Assembly (NCBI RefSeq): GCF_004307995.1
Contig: NZ_SIRE01000043.1
Span: 1 to 59,313, forward strand
DNA: 59,313 nt
Direction: 5' to 3'
DNA from: Paenibacillus thalictri
GTDB lineage: Bacteria; Bacillota; Bacilli; Paenibacillales; NBRC-103111
The notes beneath the pieces were generated by a model that did no database searches, was not told where the DNA came from, and worked only from the letters and a program-made list of their open reading frames with translations. The position numbers and the translations under genes were made by a program. This document shows positions 8,722 through 16,353 of the stretch, piece after piece (position 1 is the stretch's first letter; each line of letters opens with the position of its first letter).

Positions 8722-8830
8722 TCGAAGTCCTTTCGATGAAGTACAACCGCGACTTAGTCGAAGCCCTCTCGATGAGGTGCGTTTACGCCTTAATCGAGAC
8801 CCTTGTAATGAAGTACATTCGTTGCCTTAG
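8722..8830 (+). repeat. Three imperfect 36-37 bp tandem repeats in the pnuC leader
   Basis: Units start at 8722, 8758 and 8794, each beginning TCGAAG or TCGAGA and ending CTTAG or CTTAA, with the internal core CGATGAAGTAC or a variant. A more diverged fourth unit may follow at 8831. The first unit contains a perfect TCGAA...TTCGA hairpin with a 5-base loop, which degrades in later units. An open frame runs through the repeats into pnuC, but the pnuC start at 8928 has its own strong ribosome site, so the repeats are most likely untranslated leader. Confidence 0.6.
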
Positions 8831-8927
8831 CCGTAGTTTTTCTTATGAGGGAGTTACATTCATGCTTTTGCGTTACAGAAAGTGTTTATCCGCGCTTATG
8901 CGCTTTTCAATTAAGGAGGGGATTCGG

Positions 8928-9608
8928 ATGGGAAATTATTTAGGCCGCTGGAGCTTGTACGAAATCGCTTGGTTAGGTCTGTTCTCCGGGATCGCCATTG
9001 TGCTTACCGTCATCATGAAAGATACGTTATTCGGATTCACCGTCTTTCTTACCGGAGTATTATGTGTAGTGCTCGCGGCCAAAGGCAATCTGCTGACTTA
9101 TGTGTTTGGCATGTACAATACGCTTGGCTACGCTTATTTGGCTTATGTGAACGGATTGTTCGGGGAGCTTGCGCTGAATTTGCTTTTCTTTGTTCCGATG
9201 AATGTGATCGGCTACATGATGTGGAAGCGGCATCGCCTCAGCGGTGGCGAACTCGTTATGAAGCAGATGAATTTAAAAAATTTATTGCTTGTTGCGGCTG
9301 TTTGCGTGTTGGGGAGCCTGCTGCTTGGATTCGCGTTATCGTTTATCCCATCGCAAAACTCGCCTTATATTGATGCCATTACGACCGTATTATCGGTTAT
9401 GGCCACCTTTTTGATGGTGAAAAGATTCAAAGAACAGTGGCTGCTGTATATTGTGCTGAATATGTTTACGGTGCTGCTATGGATTATTCGGCTGCTGGAC
9501 GGAAGCCCGGACGGCGTGCTGATGATCGTGATGTGGAGCGCATACCTGATCAACGCGATATACGGTTATTATATCTGGAACAAAGGGGCCAGGGAGGTTA
9601 GGCAATGA
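8928..9608 (+). CDS. pnuC: PnuC-family nicotinamide riboside transporter
   Basis: A 226-residue integral membrane protein with about seven spans, the usual size of PnuC. The start is the ATG at 8928 (MGNYLGRW), preceded by AAGGAGGGG; the open frame extends upstream through the repeat leader but has no other credible start. The family signature is visible at LLFFVPMNVIGYMMWKRH (about residues 86-103), and the C-terminal NAIYGYYIWNKG is also typical. PnuC proteins import a vitamin precursor by facilitated diffusion, trapped by phosphorylation inside. The stop overlaps the nadR start in an ATGA, and the NadR-type ribosylnicotinamide kinase next door supports nicotinamide riboside as the substrate rather than thiamine or riboflavin. 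Confidence 0.92.
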   Translation: MGNYLGRWSLYEIAWLGLFSGIAIVLTVIMKDTLFGFTVFLTGVLCVVLAAKGNLLTYVFGMYNTLGYAYLAYVNGLFGELALNLLFFVPMNVIGYMMWKRHRLSGGELVMKQMNLKNLLLVAAVCVLGSLLLGFALSFIPSQNSPYIDAITTVLSVMATFLMVKRFKEQWLLYIVLNMFTVLLWIIRLLDGSPDGVLMIVMWSAYLINAIYGYYIWNKGAREVRQ

Positions 9609-10621
9609 AAACGTTAGGGCTAACATTGGGCAAATTCGCCCCGCTGCATAAAGGACACCAATTTATGTTTGACACCGCTTTGAACGAAGTTGACGAGCTG
9701 ATCGTCGTCATCTATGACACGCCCGTGATCATGGTTCCGCTTCATATTCGGGCCAATTGGATCCGCAAGTTGTACCCGTCGGTCAGAGTGATTGAAGCAT
9801 GGGACGGCCCGGACGGCTACTCCAACGACCGGGAGCATAAAATTCGGGAAGAGCAATATATTCTCGGTTTGCTGAATGGTGAAAAAGTGACTCATTTTTA
9901 TTCCAGCGAGTTTTACGGCGAACATATGAGCATCGCTTTAGGGGCGGTGGACCGGCGGGTGGATGAGGATCGCAAGCTGGTTCCGATCTCGGCGACGATG
10001 ATCCGTTCCGATCCTTACCGGTACAGAGAATACATCAGCGATATCGTGTATCGCGATCTCATCGCAAAAGTCGTATTTGTCGGAGCGATGTCAACCGGCA
10101 AATCGACCATTACCGAAGCTTTGGCACGGCGGTACCAGACAACCTTCGCCAGCGAGTACGGCCGGGATTATTGGACCGAACATCAAGTAGACCGCCGAAT
10201 TGGCCTGGAAGCGTTCGACGAGATCGCCCTCGGACATATCGAGCGGGAGGAACAGGTTTTGCCGGACGCAAATAAGTACCTCTTTGTCGACACCAATGCG
10301 ATCACCACGTACATGTACGCCCTGGACTACCACGGCAAGGCCCCTGAACGGCTGACTCGATTGGCGCTGGAAAACGCGCAGCGGTACGACTTGTTTTTTC
10401 TGTGCGACGACGATATCCCTTATGACGACACGTGGGACCGCAGCGGTGACCAGAAACGGCATGTTTTCCATAAGCAAATTATTGCGGACTTGAAGGAGCG
10501 CCGAATTCCTTATATTACGCTGAGGGGCAGCCTGGAGGAACGAATGCGCAAAGTCGATGAGGCATTGACCCAATTCGAGCTGTACAGCAATTATTACGGG
10601 GAACGTCATCAACATAACTGA
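9605..10621 (+). CDS. nadR: NadR-type bifunctional NMN adenylyltransferase / ribosylnicotinamide kinase
   Basis: A 338-residue cytoplasmic enzyme of NAD salvage. The N-terminal nucleotidyltransferase domain shows the HxGH motif as H15-K-G-H18 after GKFAPL, and SATMIRSDP corresponds to the conserved ISxTxIR region. The C-terminal kinase domain begins at the Walker A GAMSTGKST (160-168). It phosphorylates incoming nicotinamide riboside to NMN and adenylates NMN to NAD. It lacks the N-terminal helix-turn-helix of enterobacterial NadR, so it should be purely enzymatic; regulation is likely by the NrtR protein encoded next. It overlaps pnuC by 4 bases, with the ribosome site GGGAGG inside the pnuC 3' end. 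Confidence 0.93.
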   Translation: MKTLGLTLGKFAPLHKGHQFMFDTALNEVDELIVVIYDTPVIMVPLHIRANWIRKLYPSVRVIEAWDGPDGYSNDREHKIREEQYILGLLNGEKVTHFYSSEFYGEHMSIALGAVDRRVDEDRKLVPISATMIRSDPYRYREYISDIVYRDLIAKVVFVGAMSTGKSTITEALARRYQTTFASEYGRDYWTEHQVDRRIGLEAFDEIALGHIEREEQVLPDANKYLFVDTNAITTYMYALDYHGKAPERLTRLALENAQRYDLFFLCDDDIPYDDTWDRSGDQKRHVFHKQIIADLKERRIPYITLRGSLEERMRKVDEALTQFELYSNYYGERHQHN

Positions 10622-10695
10622 AAGGTGACGCGGATAGCGGATACAACGGTTATGACGTTTACGAAAATATAAAGGATACGGAGAATGCGACGGCT

Positions 10696-11604
10696 ATGAC
10701 GGATATGAAAAATACGGAGGCTTTAAAAGATCCCAGCGGCCTTACGGAACGCGAGTTTCTGGAGCAGTATAGGGCGGACGATTACGAACGCCCCTCCGTC
10801 GCGGCGGATATGGTTATCTTCACCGTCACGGAGGCGGCCGAGGACAACTACCGCAAGCTCCCGGAAAAAGAGCTGAGGATTTTGCTCATTCACCGCGGGG
10901 GGCATCCCTTTCTGGGCAAATGGGCGCTGCCGGGCGGCTTCGTCCGGCCTAACGAAACAACGGAGCAGGCCGCGGCACGAGAGCTGCGGGAGGAAACCGG
11001 CGTCGATCGCGTGTATTTAGAGCAGTTGTACACGTTCAGCGATATAGGCCGCGATCCCCGCACTTGGGTGATGAGCTGCTGCCATATGGCGCTGATCAAC
11101 AGCAGCGAAGTGCAAGTGAAAGCGGGAGACGACGCGGCGCACGCCGCTTGGTTTAAGGTCCGCTACCGGCTGCTGCGGGAGCAGAAGGAGCTGATTGAGG
11201 ACGGATATATCAAGACACTGCAATATGAGCTCACGTTGAGCTCCGAGCACGGGGAGTTGTCCGCCATAGTCGAACGGACGGTGACGGCAACGTTAACTTC
11301 AACAGGAACATCTTACGGCATTGTGTCCAACAATGGCCTCGCTTTTGATCATGCCAAGATGATCGCCTGCGCCATCGAGCGTTTGCGGGGCAAAGTGAAC
11401 TATACCGATATTGCGCTGCACTTGATGCCAAAGCTGTTTACACTAACGGAGCTGCAGCAGGTTTACGAGGTGATATTGGATAAAGAGCTGCTGAAAGCCG
11501 CATTCCGGCGTAAAACAGCCGACCTCGTCACGGAAACCGACCATTACACTGAAAACGCGGGCCACCGCCCCTCCCGCTTGTATCGCAGAAGTTTGGAGGA
11601 GTAA
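10696..11604 (+). CDS. nrtR: NrtR-type Nudix transcriptional regulator of NAD metabolism
   Basis: A 302-residue protein with a Nudix domain and a C-terminal winged helix. The Nudix box is complete: G81, then E87, then REL-REETGV ending at residue 103, so hydrolase activity may be retained. The C-terminal part (about 205-300: LAFDHAKMIACAIERLRGK, YTDIALHLMPKLFTL, ending RPSRLYRRS) matches the DNA-binding domain typical of NrtR. NrtR repressors sense ADP-ribose made from NAD and control salvage genes. It lies 74 bases after nadR in the same direction, and the palindrome at 8651-8679 is the natural target candidate. The alternative, a plain ADP-ribose pyrophosphatase, is less likely because of the C-terminal domain. 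Confidence 0.9.
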   Translation: MTDMKNTEALKDPSGLTEREFLEQYRADDYERPSVAADMVIFTVTEAAEDNYRKLPEKELRILLIHRGGHPFLGKWALPGGFVRPNETTEQAAARELREETGVDRVYLEQLYTFSDIGRDPRTWVMSCCHMALINSSEVQVKAGDDAAHAAWFKVRYRLLREQKELIEDGYIKTLQYELTLSSEHGELSAIVERTVTATLTSTGTSYGIVSNNGLAFDHAKMIACAIERLRGKVNYTDIALHLMPKLFTLTELQQVYEVILDKELLKAAFRRKTADLVTETDHYTENAGHRPSRLYRRSLEE

Positions 11605-11606
11605 CG

Positions 11607-11684
11607 ATGATTTACGAGCTGGATCACTCAAAGGATAGCAGATGCATATGGGCATTTGAACGTAGGTTTGGCACGGTAAAGTAA
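11607..11684 (+). CDS. Possible 25-residue peptide or gene remnant
   Basis: An ATG three bases after the nrtR stop has a good GGAGG at 11596-11600 and opens a 25-codon frame ending at TAA 11682. The peptide (MIYELDHSKDSR... ending RRFGTVK) has no recognisable motif. It may be the start of a decayed fourth gene of the NAD operon, or chance. Confidence 0.25.
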   Translation: MIYELDHSKDSRCIWAFERRFGTVK

Positions 11685-11748
11685 CAGTCCAAAATACTAT
11701 TTAAGGCTCCCGAAGCGAAGCCTGTGCAGTGTGAAGGAGGAAAAATAA

Positions 11749-12183
11749 ATGATCATAAGAGAACTGATTGAAGATGACATTCCCCAACTTGAGCGGCTGT
11801 ACAGACAATTTTGGGGCGAGGAATCTTCCATTGAAATCATGAAAAAGCAGTTCAATAAGCTTCATGAAAACGAATCATACATTTTCCTATGTGCGGTTGA
11901 AAATAACGAACTCATTGGATCGGTCATGGGGGTAATATGTGCGGAGCTGTACGGGGATTGCAAGCCTTTTTTAGTTCTTGAGAATATGATTGTTGATAAT
12001 AATCATAGGAGCAAAGGAGTAGGAAAAGCATTGATATCCGAGCTTGAGAAAATCGCCATTTTAAGGGAATGCTCCCAGGTGATCTTTGTAACGGAGAGAA
12101 ATAGAACTGACGCTGTAAAGTTCTATGAGTCAGCAGGATACAGTACCCAGAGTCATGTAGGATTTAAAAAAAAGCTCAACTAA
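11749..12183 (+). CDS. GNAT-family N-acetyltransferase
   Basis: A 144-residue single-domain GNAT protein, the normal size. The acetyl-CoA binding loop is visible as NNHRSKGVGKALIS (about residues 83-96), preceded by the conserved beta-4 strand VLENMIVD and followed by FVTERNRTDAVKFYESAGY, the usual motif B. The start ATG is preceded by GAAGGAGG. It probably acetylates a small amine or aminoglycoside-like molecule, but the substrate is not predictable. The codon pattern is more AT-rich than in its neighbours, which could mean recent arrival. A bidirectional terminator follows. Confidence 0.9.
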   Translation: MIIRELIEDDIPQLERLYRQFWGEESSIEIMKKQFNKLHENESYIFLCAVENNELIGSVMGVICAELYGDCKPFLVLENMIVDNNHRSKGVGKALISELEKIAILRECSQVIFVTERNRTDAVKFYESAGYSTQSHVGFKKKLN

Positions 12184-12261
12184 CTGGCCAAATCAAGGGG
12201 AATTTCTCTCTTTCACGTATCTATGGCACTATCTTTACCTTATCTAATCTCGCCCCTCGCC

Positions 12262-12312
12262 ACAAAAAAGAAGCCGACTCCCCTTACACATGAAGCGGGC
12301 AGTCGGCCTTTC
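12262..12312. terminator. Bidirectional rho-independent terminator
   Basis: GCCGACT (12273-12279) pairs with AGTCGGC (12301-12307). On the minus strand it is followed by CTTCTTTTTT and on the plus strand by CTTTCT. It sits between the convergent GNAT and aldo/keto reductase genes. Confidence 0.75.
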
Positions 12313-12337
12313 TATGCCAATATACAAAACCTTGCGG

Positions 12338-13315
12338 TTATTTCCGTCCCCCGCTGATGCGGTCGACCGCTTGCAATTCCTCCGGAGTCAGCCGGTTCGG
12401 CAAAGCTTTCAGCGCATCGCTGATTTGCTCGGGGCGGGATACGCCGAGGATCGCCGAAGTGATGACCGGATTGCTCAGCACCCAAGCAAGCGCAAACTGC
12501 GCCAGTGTCCAGCCCCGCTCGTCGGCCAGCGGCTGAAGAGCGCCCACGATGTCGTAAGTGCCTTCCTCCTGCATCAGCACCTGCAGCCGCTTTTCTCCGG
12601 CGGCGCCGCGTGTTCCTTCAGGCGGACGTTCGCCCTGACGGTACTTGCCGGTCAGCAGCCCACGGCCGAGCGGACTGTAAACGATCACGCCGACTTTCTC
12701 GCTTGCGCAGAACGGCAGCAGCTCATTTTCGATCTCTCTGGCCAAAATACTGTATTGCGGCTGTACGCTCTCATAGCGGTGCAGCCTGTTCAAAGCGCTG
12801 ATGCCGTGGGCTTTGGCAATCTGCCAAGCGGCATAATTGGAGCAGCCGATATACCTTACTTTACCCTGGCGGACCAGGTCGCTCAGCGCTTCGAGCGATT
12901 CCTCCAGCGGCGTCTGTTCGTCAAAACGGTGCACTTGATACAAGTCGATGTAGTCGGTCTGCAGCCGGCGCAGCGAATTGTCGACCGCACGCATCACATG
13001 ATAGCGGCTTTGACCGCTGTCGTTCACCCCAGCGCCGACTTTGCCGTGGACCTTGGTCGCTACGATCACGCGGTCCCGCTTGTCCTTCAGCCATTCGCCA
13101 ACGATGGCTTCCGACTCCCCCGATTGCAGCGGGTTGCCGTTATCCATACCGCGTCCGTACACATCGGCGGTATCGAACAAATTCATGCCCGCATCCAGCG
13201 CCGCATCCATAACCCGAAACGATTGCTCTTTTTCAATCCATCTGCCAAAGGCCATACAGCCCAAGCTGACCTCAGGCACCTTCAAGCCCGTTTTCCCCAG
13301 AGACCGGTATTCCAT
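12338..13315 (-). CDS. Aldo/keto reductase
   Basis: A 325-residue NADPH-dependent oxidoreductase of the aldo/keto reductase superfamily. The catalytic tetrad is readable: D48 and Y53 in FDTADVYG, K88 in VIVATKV, H129 in DLYQVHR. The C-terminal cofactor site ITSAILGVSRPEQI is present. I choose the ATG at 13315 (MEYRSLGKTGLKV, the standard opening of the family). A TTG at 13327 would abut the AAAGG ribosome site with no spacing. It is preceded by a consensus -10 (13360-13365) and a cluster of AGGTAA half-sites and a long hairpin, so it looks individually regulated, perhaps by electrophile or redox stress. The substrate is unknown. Confidence 0.93.
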   Translation of the reverse strand: MEYRSLGKTGLKVPEVSLGCMAFGRWIEKEQSFRVMDAALDAGMNLFDTADVYGRGMDNGNPLQSGESEAIVGEWLKDKRDRVIVATKVHGKVGAGVNDSGQSRYHVMRAVDNSLRRLQTDYIDLYQVHRFDEQTPLEESLEALSDLVRQGKVRYIGCSNYAAWQIAKAHGISALNRLHRYESVQPQYSILAREIENELLPFCASEKVGVIVYSPLGRGLLTGKYRQGERPPEGTRGAAGEKRLQVLMQEEGTYDIVGALQPLADERGWTLAQFALAWVLSNPVITSAILGVSRPEQISDALKALPNRLTPEELQAVDRISGGRK

Positions 13316-13339
13316 GCGCTTTCCCAACCTTTCGATATG

Positions 13340-13440
13340 TAAGGTTAACTGCTAAGTTTATTATATGCCTCTTACCTTCCCCAGGAAAAGTAGTGACCGC
13401 AAGGTAAGTTCCTCAAGACGAGGTAACTTACTTTGCGGTC
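13340..13440. promoter_or_regulatory. Aldo/keto reductase promoter with AGGTAA half-sites and a 46-bp hairpin
   Basis: TATAAT on the minus strand lies at 13360-13365. Half-sites resembling AAGGTAAG or its complement occur near 13341, 13371, 13401, 13421 and 13427. Positions 13395-13413 and 13420-13440 form a nearly perfect inverted repeat (one mismatch, one bulge). The minus-strand side is followed only by ACTACTTTTCC, so as a terminator for the small gene upstream it would be weak. The half-sites suggest a dedicated repressor such as an HxlR or TetR type, which is inference. Confidence 0.45.
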
Positions 13441-13584
13441 TGTCAAAAAAATTCCGGTAAACACGGTCAGCGCGCGGCGTTCCACGGCATGACGGCGGAC
13501 GGCGGTTGGCCTAGATCCCATGCGTCAACATGGCTTCCGCCGCTTTGCCGTTTTACCGACTACTTATGTTATTCCGGCAGCTTG

Positions 13585-13857
13585 CTAATACAGCGGTCCA
13601 TATTGACAGGCCGGAAACGGCAAAATGTCGGCGATATCTTGGAACGCATAATGAAATGTGGCAAACTGCGTGTGATACAAATACTGCATCATGAAAATTT
13701 GCCCCGACTCCACGCTGCACAAAACGCCCGACACGCCTTGGCCGTTTTTCAGCGACACGCCGACCGGCCTGCCGATCAAACTTCTTGCCTTCTGCTCAAG
13801 CGCTCCCGGATAAGCAGCCTGCCCCGGACCCGGCGTAACGGCTCTATACATATACAT
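13585..13857 (-). CDS. Small protein of unknown function
   Basis: A 90-residue protein opening MYMYRAVTPGPG. The start ATG has GAAGGGATG upstream at a workable distance. The centre (LIGRPVGVSLKNGQGVSGVLCSV) looks like a small beta-barrel or SH3/LSm-like strand pattern, and the end is rich in aromatic residues (YLYHTQFATFHYAF) with a final PFPACQYGPLY. There is no signal peptide or membrane span. The composition looks genuinely coding, and I have the impression of similar small proteins in Paenibacillus, but I cannot assign a function. It stands alone between the dehydratase operon and the reductase gene. Confidence 0.65.
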   Translation of the reverse strand: MYMYRAVTPGPGQAAYPGALEQKARSLIGRPVGVSLKNGQGVSGVLCSVESGQIFMMQYLYHTQFATFHYAFQDIADILPFPACQYGPLY

Positions 13858-14017
13858 GTGGTTTTCATCCCTTCGGCATCTGGGTATTTGCCCTCAGGTC
13901 AGTATATGCACAGGCGGATCGCAAGGTCCAGCCACAGCGCGATTTTCACCCTAATGTGCGGATCATGCAGCTTTACGGAGCGCCGTCTCCAACATCACGT
14001 AAAATTTTCCAACGTGC

Positions 14018-14187
14018 GCGAATCCCTAGCATGCGTATGGCGGGCGCTGCGCGATGGGCGGTTAAACCCCCGGCGATTCCTTAGCACACGTTACGCGCCG
14101 CACGGCGGTCGGTCGCCCCCGCGAATCCCAAGCGTTCGTCCTGGCATCCATAAGGCGAACCGCCCCTAAGCTACCGCAATCCCTCAG
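14018..14187. repeat. Weak degenerate repeats, period about 50 bases
   Basis: GCGAATCCCTAGC-like motifs recur at about 14018, 14073, 14121 and 14174, spaced 48-55 bases; the last overlaps the start of the GH4 stop-codon region. Similarity outside the motif is poor. The rest of 13858-14188 shows no gene or terminator. Confidence 0.3.
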
Positions 14188-14188
14188 C

Positions 14189-15511
14189 TTACGTCAAATG
14201 CTTAAACTGCGGCAGCCAGTCTTTGTTGACCTCAAACATCTTGTCGACCATTTCTTTGATCTCCGCCAGACTCAGCACAGCCGAGGTGAGCGGATCAAAG
14301 CAGATTGCGTGGAAAATTTTGCGCGGATCGCCGGTAAGCGCTCCTTCCACCGCCAGCTCTTCACATCGTGCGCTAGTGTTCACCAGCACGGCCAGCTGAT
14401 CCGGCAGCGGCCCAACATGGATCGGGCTTAATCCTTTACGGGAAGCCAGTACGGGCACCTCCACGCATGCCCCTTCCGGCAAGTTGTCGATCAAGCCGAA
14501 GTTGCGGACGTTGCCGTTAAACTCAAACAACGTCTGATCGCCAAACACCGCATTAAAAATGTAAGAGGCGTATTCGTTCCCTCTTTTCAAATCGATCGGG
14601 CTGTCTCTCCACGTGATCATTTGTTCGTTCCAGTTTGCCCGCCGCTTCTCGGCGCTTTTGATCGTCAGCGCGTATTCGCCCGGATTCCAGCCTGTACCCG
14701 GCAGGCAGTATTTCTCAATTAACTCCGGCCGCTTGCGGAACCAGGCGTTATATTCCGAGTTATGTCCGCTCGACTCGGTCACGTAATAGTCCAGATGCAG
14801 GAACATTTCGTTGCGCACAATTTCTTCATTGTAAACTTCCTGCCGGTTCGTTACCGCATCGCGGATCAGCGGGTAGGCGTCTTTTCCGTTCCATTTGTAT
14901 TCGAGATAAAACGCTTGGTGGTTAATGCCCGCACAAGTATACGTAATCTCCTCCGTCGGCGCGCCGATCCAGCGGGCCAGCATCGCCGCCGTCCCTTGGA
15001 CGCTGTGACACAAGCCGGTGACCTGGATGCCCGATTCGCCCTGCATCGTCCGGCACAACATCGCCATCGGATTTGTGTAATTCAGGAAGATGGCGTCAGG
15101 GCAATACCGCTCGATATCTCGGCATATCTCCATCATCGCAGGCACCGTCCGCAAATAGCGGAAAATACCTGCCGGTCCGCGGGTATCGCCAATATTGATG
15201 TCCACCCCGTATTGCTTCGGAATTTCCAAGTCTGTCCGCCAAATCGGCAGATCGCCGGCCAAAATCGTGCAGAGCACTCCGTCAGCCCCTTTCAGCGCTG
15301 CGGCCCGCTCGGTCGTGGCCTCTATATTCACCTGATATCCGCCGGCTTCGGCGATGTTTTCCACCATTTTTTTGGCAAAACCAAGCCGTTCCTCGTTGAT
15401 ATCCATCAAAGCGATCGTACAACCTTGAAACGCCGGAAACGTCAGCAAATCACGCACCAAATTTTTCGTAAAAACAAGACTGCCCGCACCGATAAACGCA
15501 ATTTTCGGCAA
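14189..15511 (-). CDS. Glycoside hydrolase family 4 alpha-glycosidase
   Basis: A 440-residue NAD- and Mn-dependent GH4 enzyme. I place the start at a TTG (15511): AAGGAGGGG lies seven bases upstream, and the protein then opens MPKIAFIGAGS as the family does. The ATG at 15532 has no ribosome site, and the one at 15544 only a weak AAGG. The nucleotide-binding loop is GAGSLVF (8-14). The metal-binding CHSV motif is at 168-171, with a second histidine at GINHQAFYL (about 199). CHSV is the version found in alpha-galactosidases and alpha-galacturonidases (MelA/LplD-like), unlike phospho-glycosidase motifs, so the substrate is probably unphosphorylated. It is the last gene of the catabolic operon and should act inside the cell on an imported disaccharide or small oligosaccharide. 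Confidence 0.92.
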   Translation of the reverse strand: MPKIAFIGAGSLVFTKNLVRDLLTFPAFQGCTIALMDINEERLGFAKKMVENIAEAGGYQVNIEATTERAAALKGADGVLCTILAGDLPIWRTDLEIPKQYGVDINIGDTRGPAGIFRYLRTVPAMMEICRDIERYCPDAIFLNYTNPMAMLCRTMQGESGIQVTGLCHSVQGTAAMLARWIGAPTEEITYTCAGINHQAFYLEYKWNGKDAYPLIRDAVTNRQEVYNEEIVRNEMFLHLDYYVTESSGHNSEYNAWFRKRPELIEKYCLPGTGWNPGEYALTIKSAEKRRANWNEQMITWRDSPIDLKRGNEYASYIFNAVFGDQTLFEFNGNVRNFGLIDNLPEGACVEVPVLASRKGLSPIHVGPLPDQLAVLVNTSARCEELAVEGALTGDPRKIFHAICFDPLTSAVLSLAEIKEMVDKMFEVNKDWLPQFKHLT

Positions 15512-15564
15512 TCTAATCCCCTCCTTTTCCATATATAAGCGCATGACCGCGCCTTACTTCCAGA

Positions 15565-16353
15565 CTAAATAGGCCGCCTGATGCTAAGGCCGCCGTCCAC
15601 CGCCAGCATTTGCCCGGTAATTTGACCGGCTTGATCGGATGACAAAAAGACCGCTGCTTGGCCGATGTCGTCCCCCGTCTGCATTCTCCCGAGCGGCATC
15701 GATTTGGCGGACTGCTGAATTCTCTCGATGTCGCTGCCGTTCGCCTCCCATCGAGCCACCTCGCCTTCGGACGCCACCCAGCCCGGATGCACGCAGTTCA
15801 CTCTGATTCGGCGCGGTGCCAAAGCATGCGCCAAATTTCGGGTAAAGGTGATCAGCCCGCCCTTGGACACCGCATAAGCCAGCGTTACGTCTTCGCCTTT
15901 GGAGGAATGCAAAGAACCGATGTTAACAATCGACCCGCTGGCCTCGGAATCCTGGGCCATATGAGGAACAACCGCTTTGCACATCAGAAATACGCCCTTT
16001 AAGTTAATGCCCATAACCCGCTCCCACAGCGCTTCGTCCGTACTGAACAAGTCGCCGCGCGGGAATATGCCCGCGTTGTTGACCAGCACGTCGATCCGTC
16101 CGAAATCACGGGCGATCTCCTGAACCGCCCGTTCTACCTCCGAACCGATCGACACGTCGCATACATACGAGCGGGCGTCGATACCGTCCTGCCGGAGCCG
16201 GCTGGCAAACTCCGTGGATCCGGGGTCTTTGTCGGCAATCGCAATCCGGGCGCCTTTCTGCGCGAACTGTCTAACGATGCCGGCCCCAATCCCTTTGCCC
16301 CCTCCCGTGACAATAACGGTTCGATTGTGGAATTCGGACACTGCGCTACTCAC
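15565..16353 (-). CDS. SDR-family sugar dehydrogenase (third of the operon)
   Basis: A 262-residue classical short-chain dehydrogenase. The best start is a GTG at 16353: GGAGGTG sits seven bases upstream and the frame overlaps the previous gene's end by 8 bases (GTGAGTAG). An ATG ten codons earlier lacks a site. Motifs: TGGGKGIG (16-23), NNAG (92-95), catalytic S147, Y160 and K164 in YAVSK, and the C-terminal VDGGLSI. It reduces or oxidises a hydroxyl or keto group with NAD(P). In this operon it could be the sugar 1-dehydrogenase, or act on a keto-acid intermediate. Specificity cannot be read. Confidence 0.9.
   Translation of the reverse strand: MSSAVSEFHNRTVIVTGGGKGIGAGIVRQFAQKGARIAIADKDPGSTEFASRLRQDGIDARSYVCDVSIGSEVERAVQEIARDFGRIDVLVNNAGIFPRGDLFSTDEALWERVMGINLKGVFLMCKAVVPHMAQDSEASGSIVNIGSLHSSKGEDVTLAYAVSKGGLITFTRNLAHALAPRRIRVNCVHPGWVASEGEVARWEANGSDIERIQQSAKSMPLGRMQTGDDIGQAAVFLSSDQAGQITGQMLAVDGGLSIRRPI

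Noticed and set aside
8722..8830. Possible CRISPR array
   Set aside because: Units are adjacent, with no unique spacers between repeats, and no cas gene is nearby.
8736..8927. Upstream extension of the pnuC frame through the repeat leader
   Set aside because: No ribosome site before the earlier ATG codons, while AAGGAGGGG sits right before 8928. The repeats do not encode family sequence.
12290..13342. A 350-codon plus-strand open frame opposite the aldo/keto reductase
   Set aside because: The minus-strand frame shows the complete catalytic tetrad of the aldo/keto reductases. The plus frame starts within the terminator.
13395..13440. Hairpin read as an ordinary terminator
   Set aside because: No proper U-run on either side. 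Its arms contain the half-site that recurs around the promoter, so I filed it as regulatory, with low confidence.
15512..15544. Start of the GH4 gene at the ATG at 15544 or 15532
   Set aside because: The TTG at 15511 has the strong AAGGAGGGG site and gives the usual protein opening. The ATG at 15532 has no site, and the one at 15544 has only AAGG.
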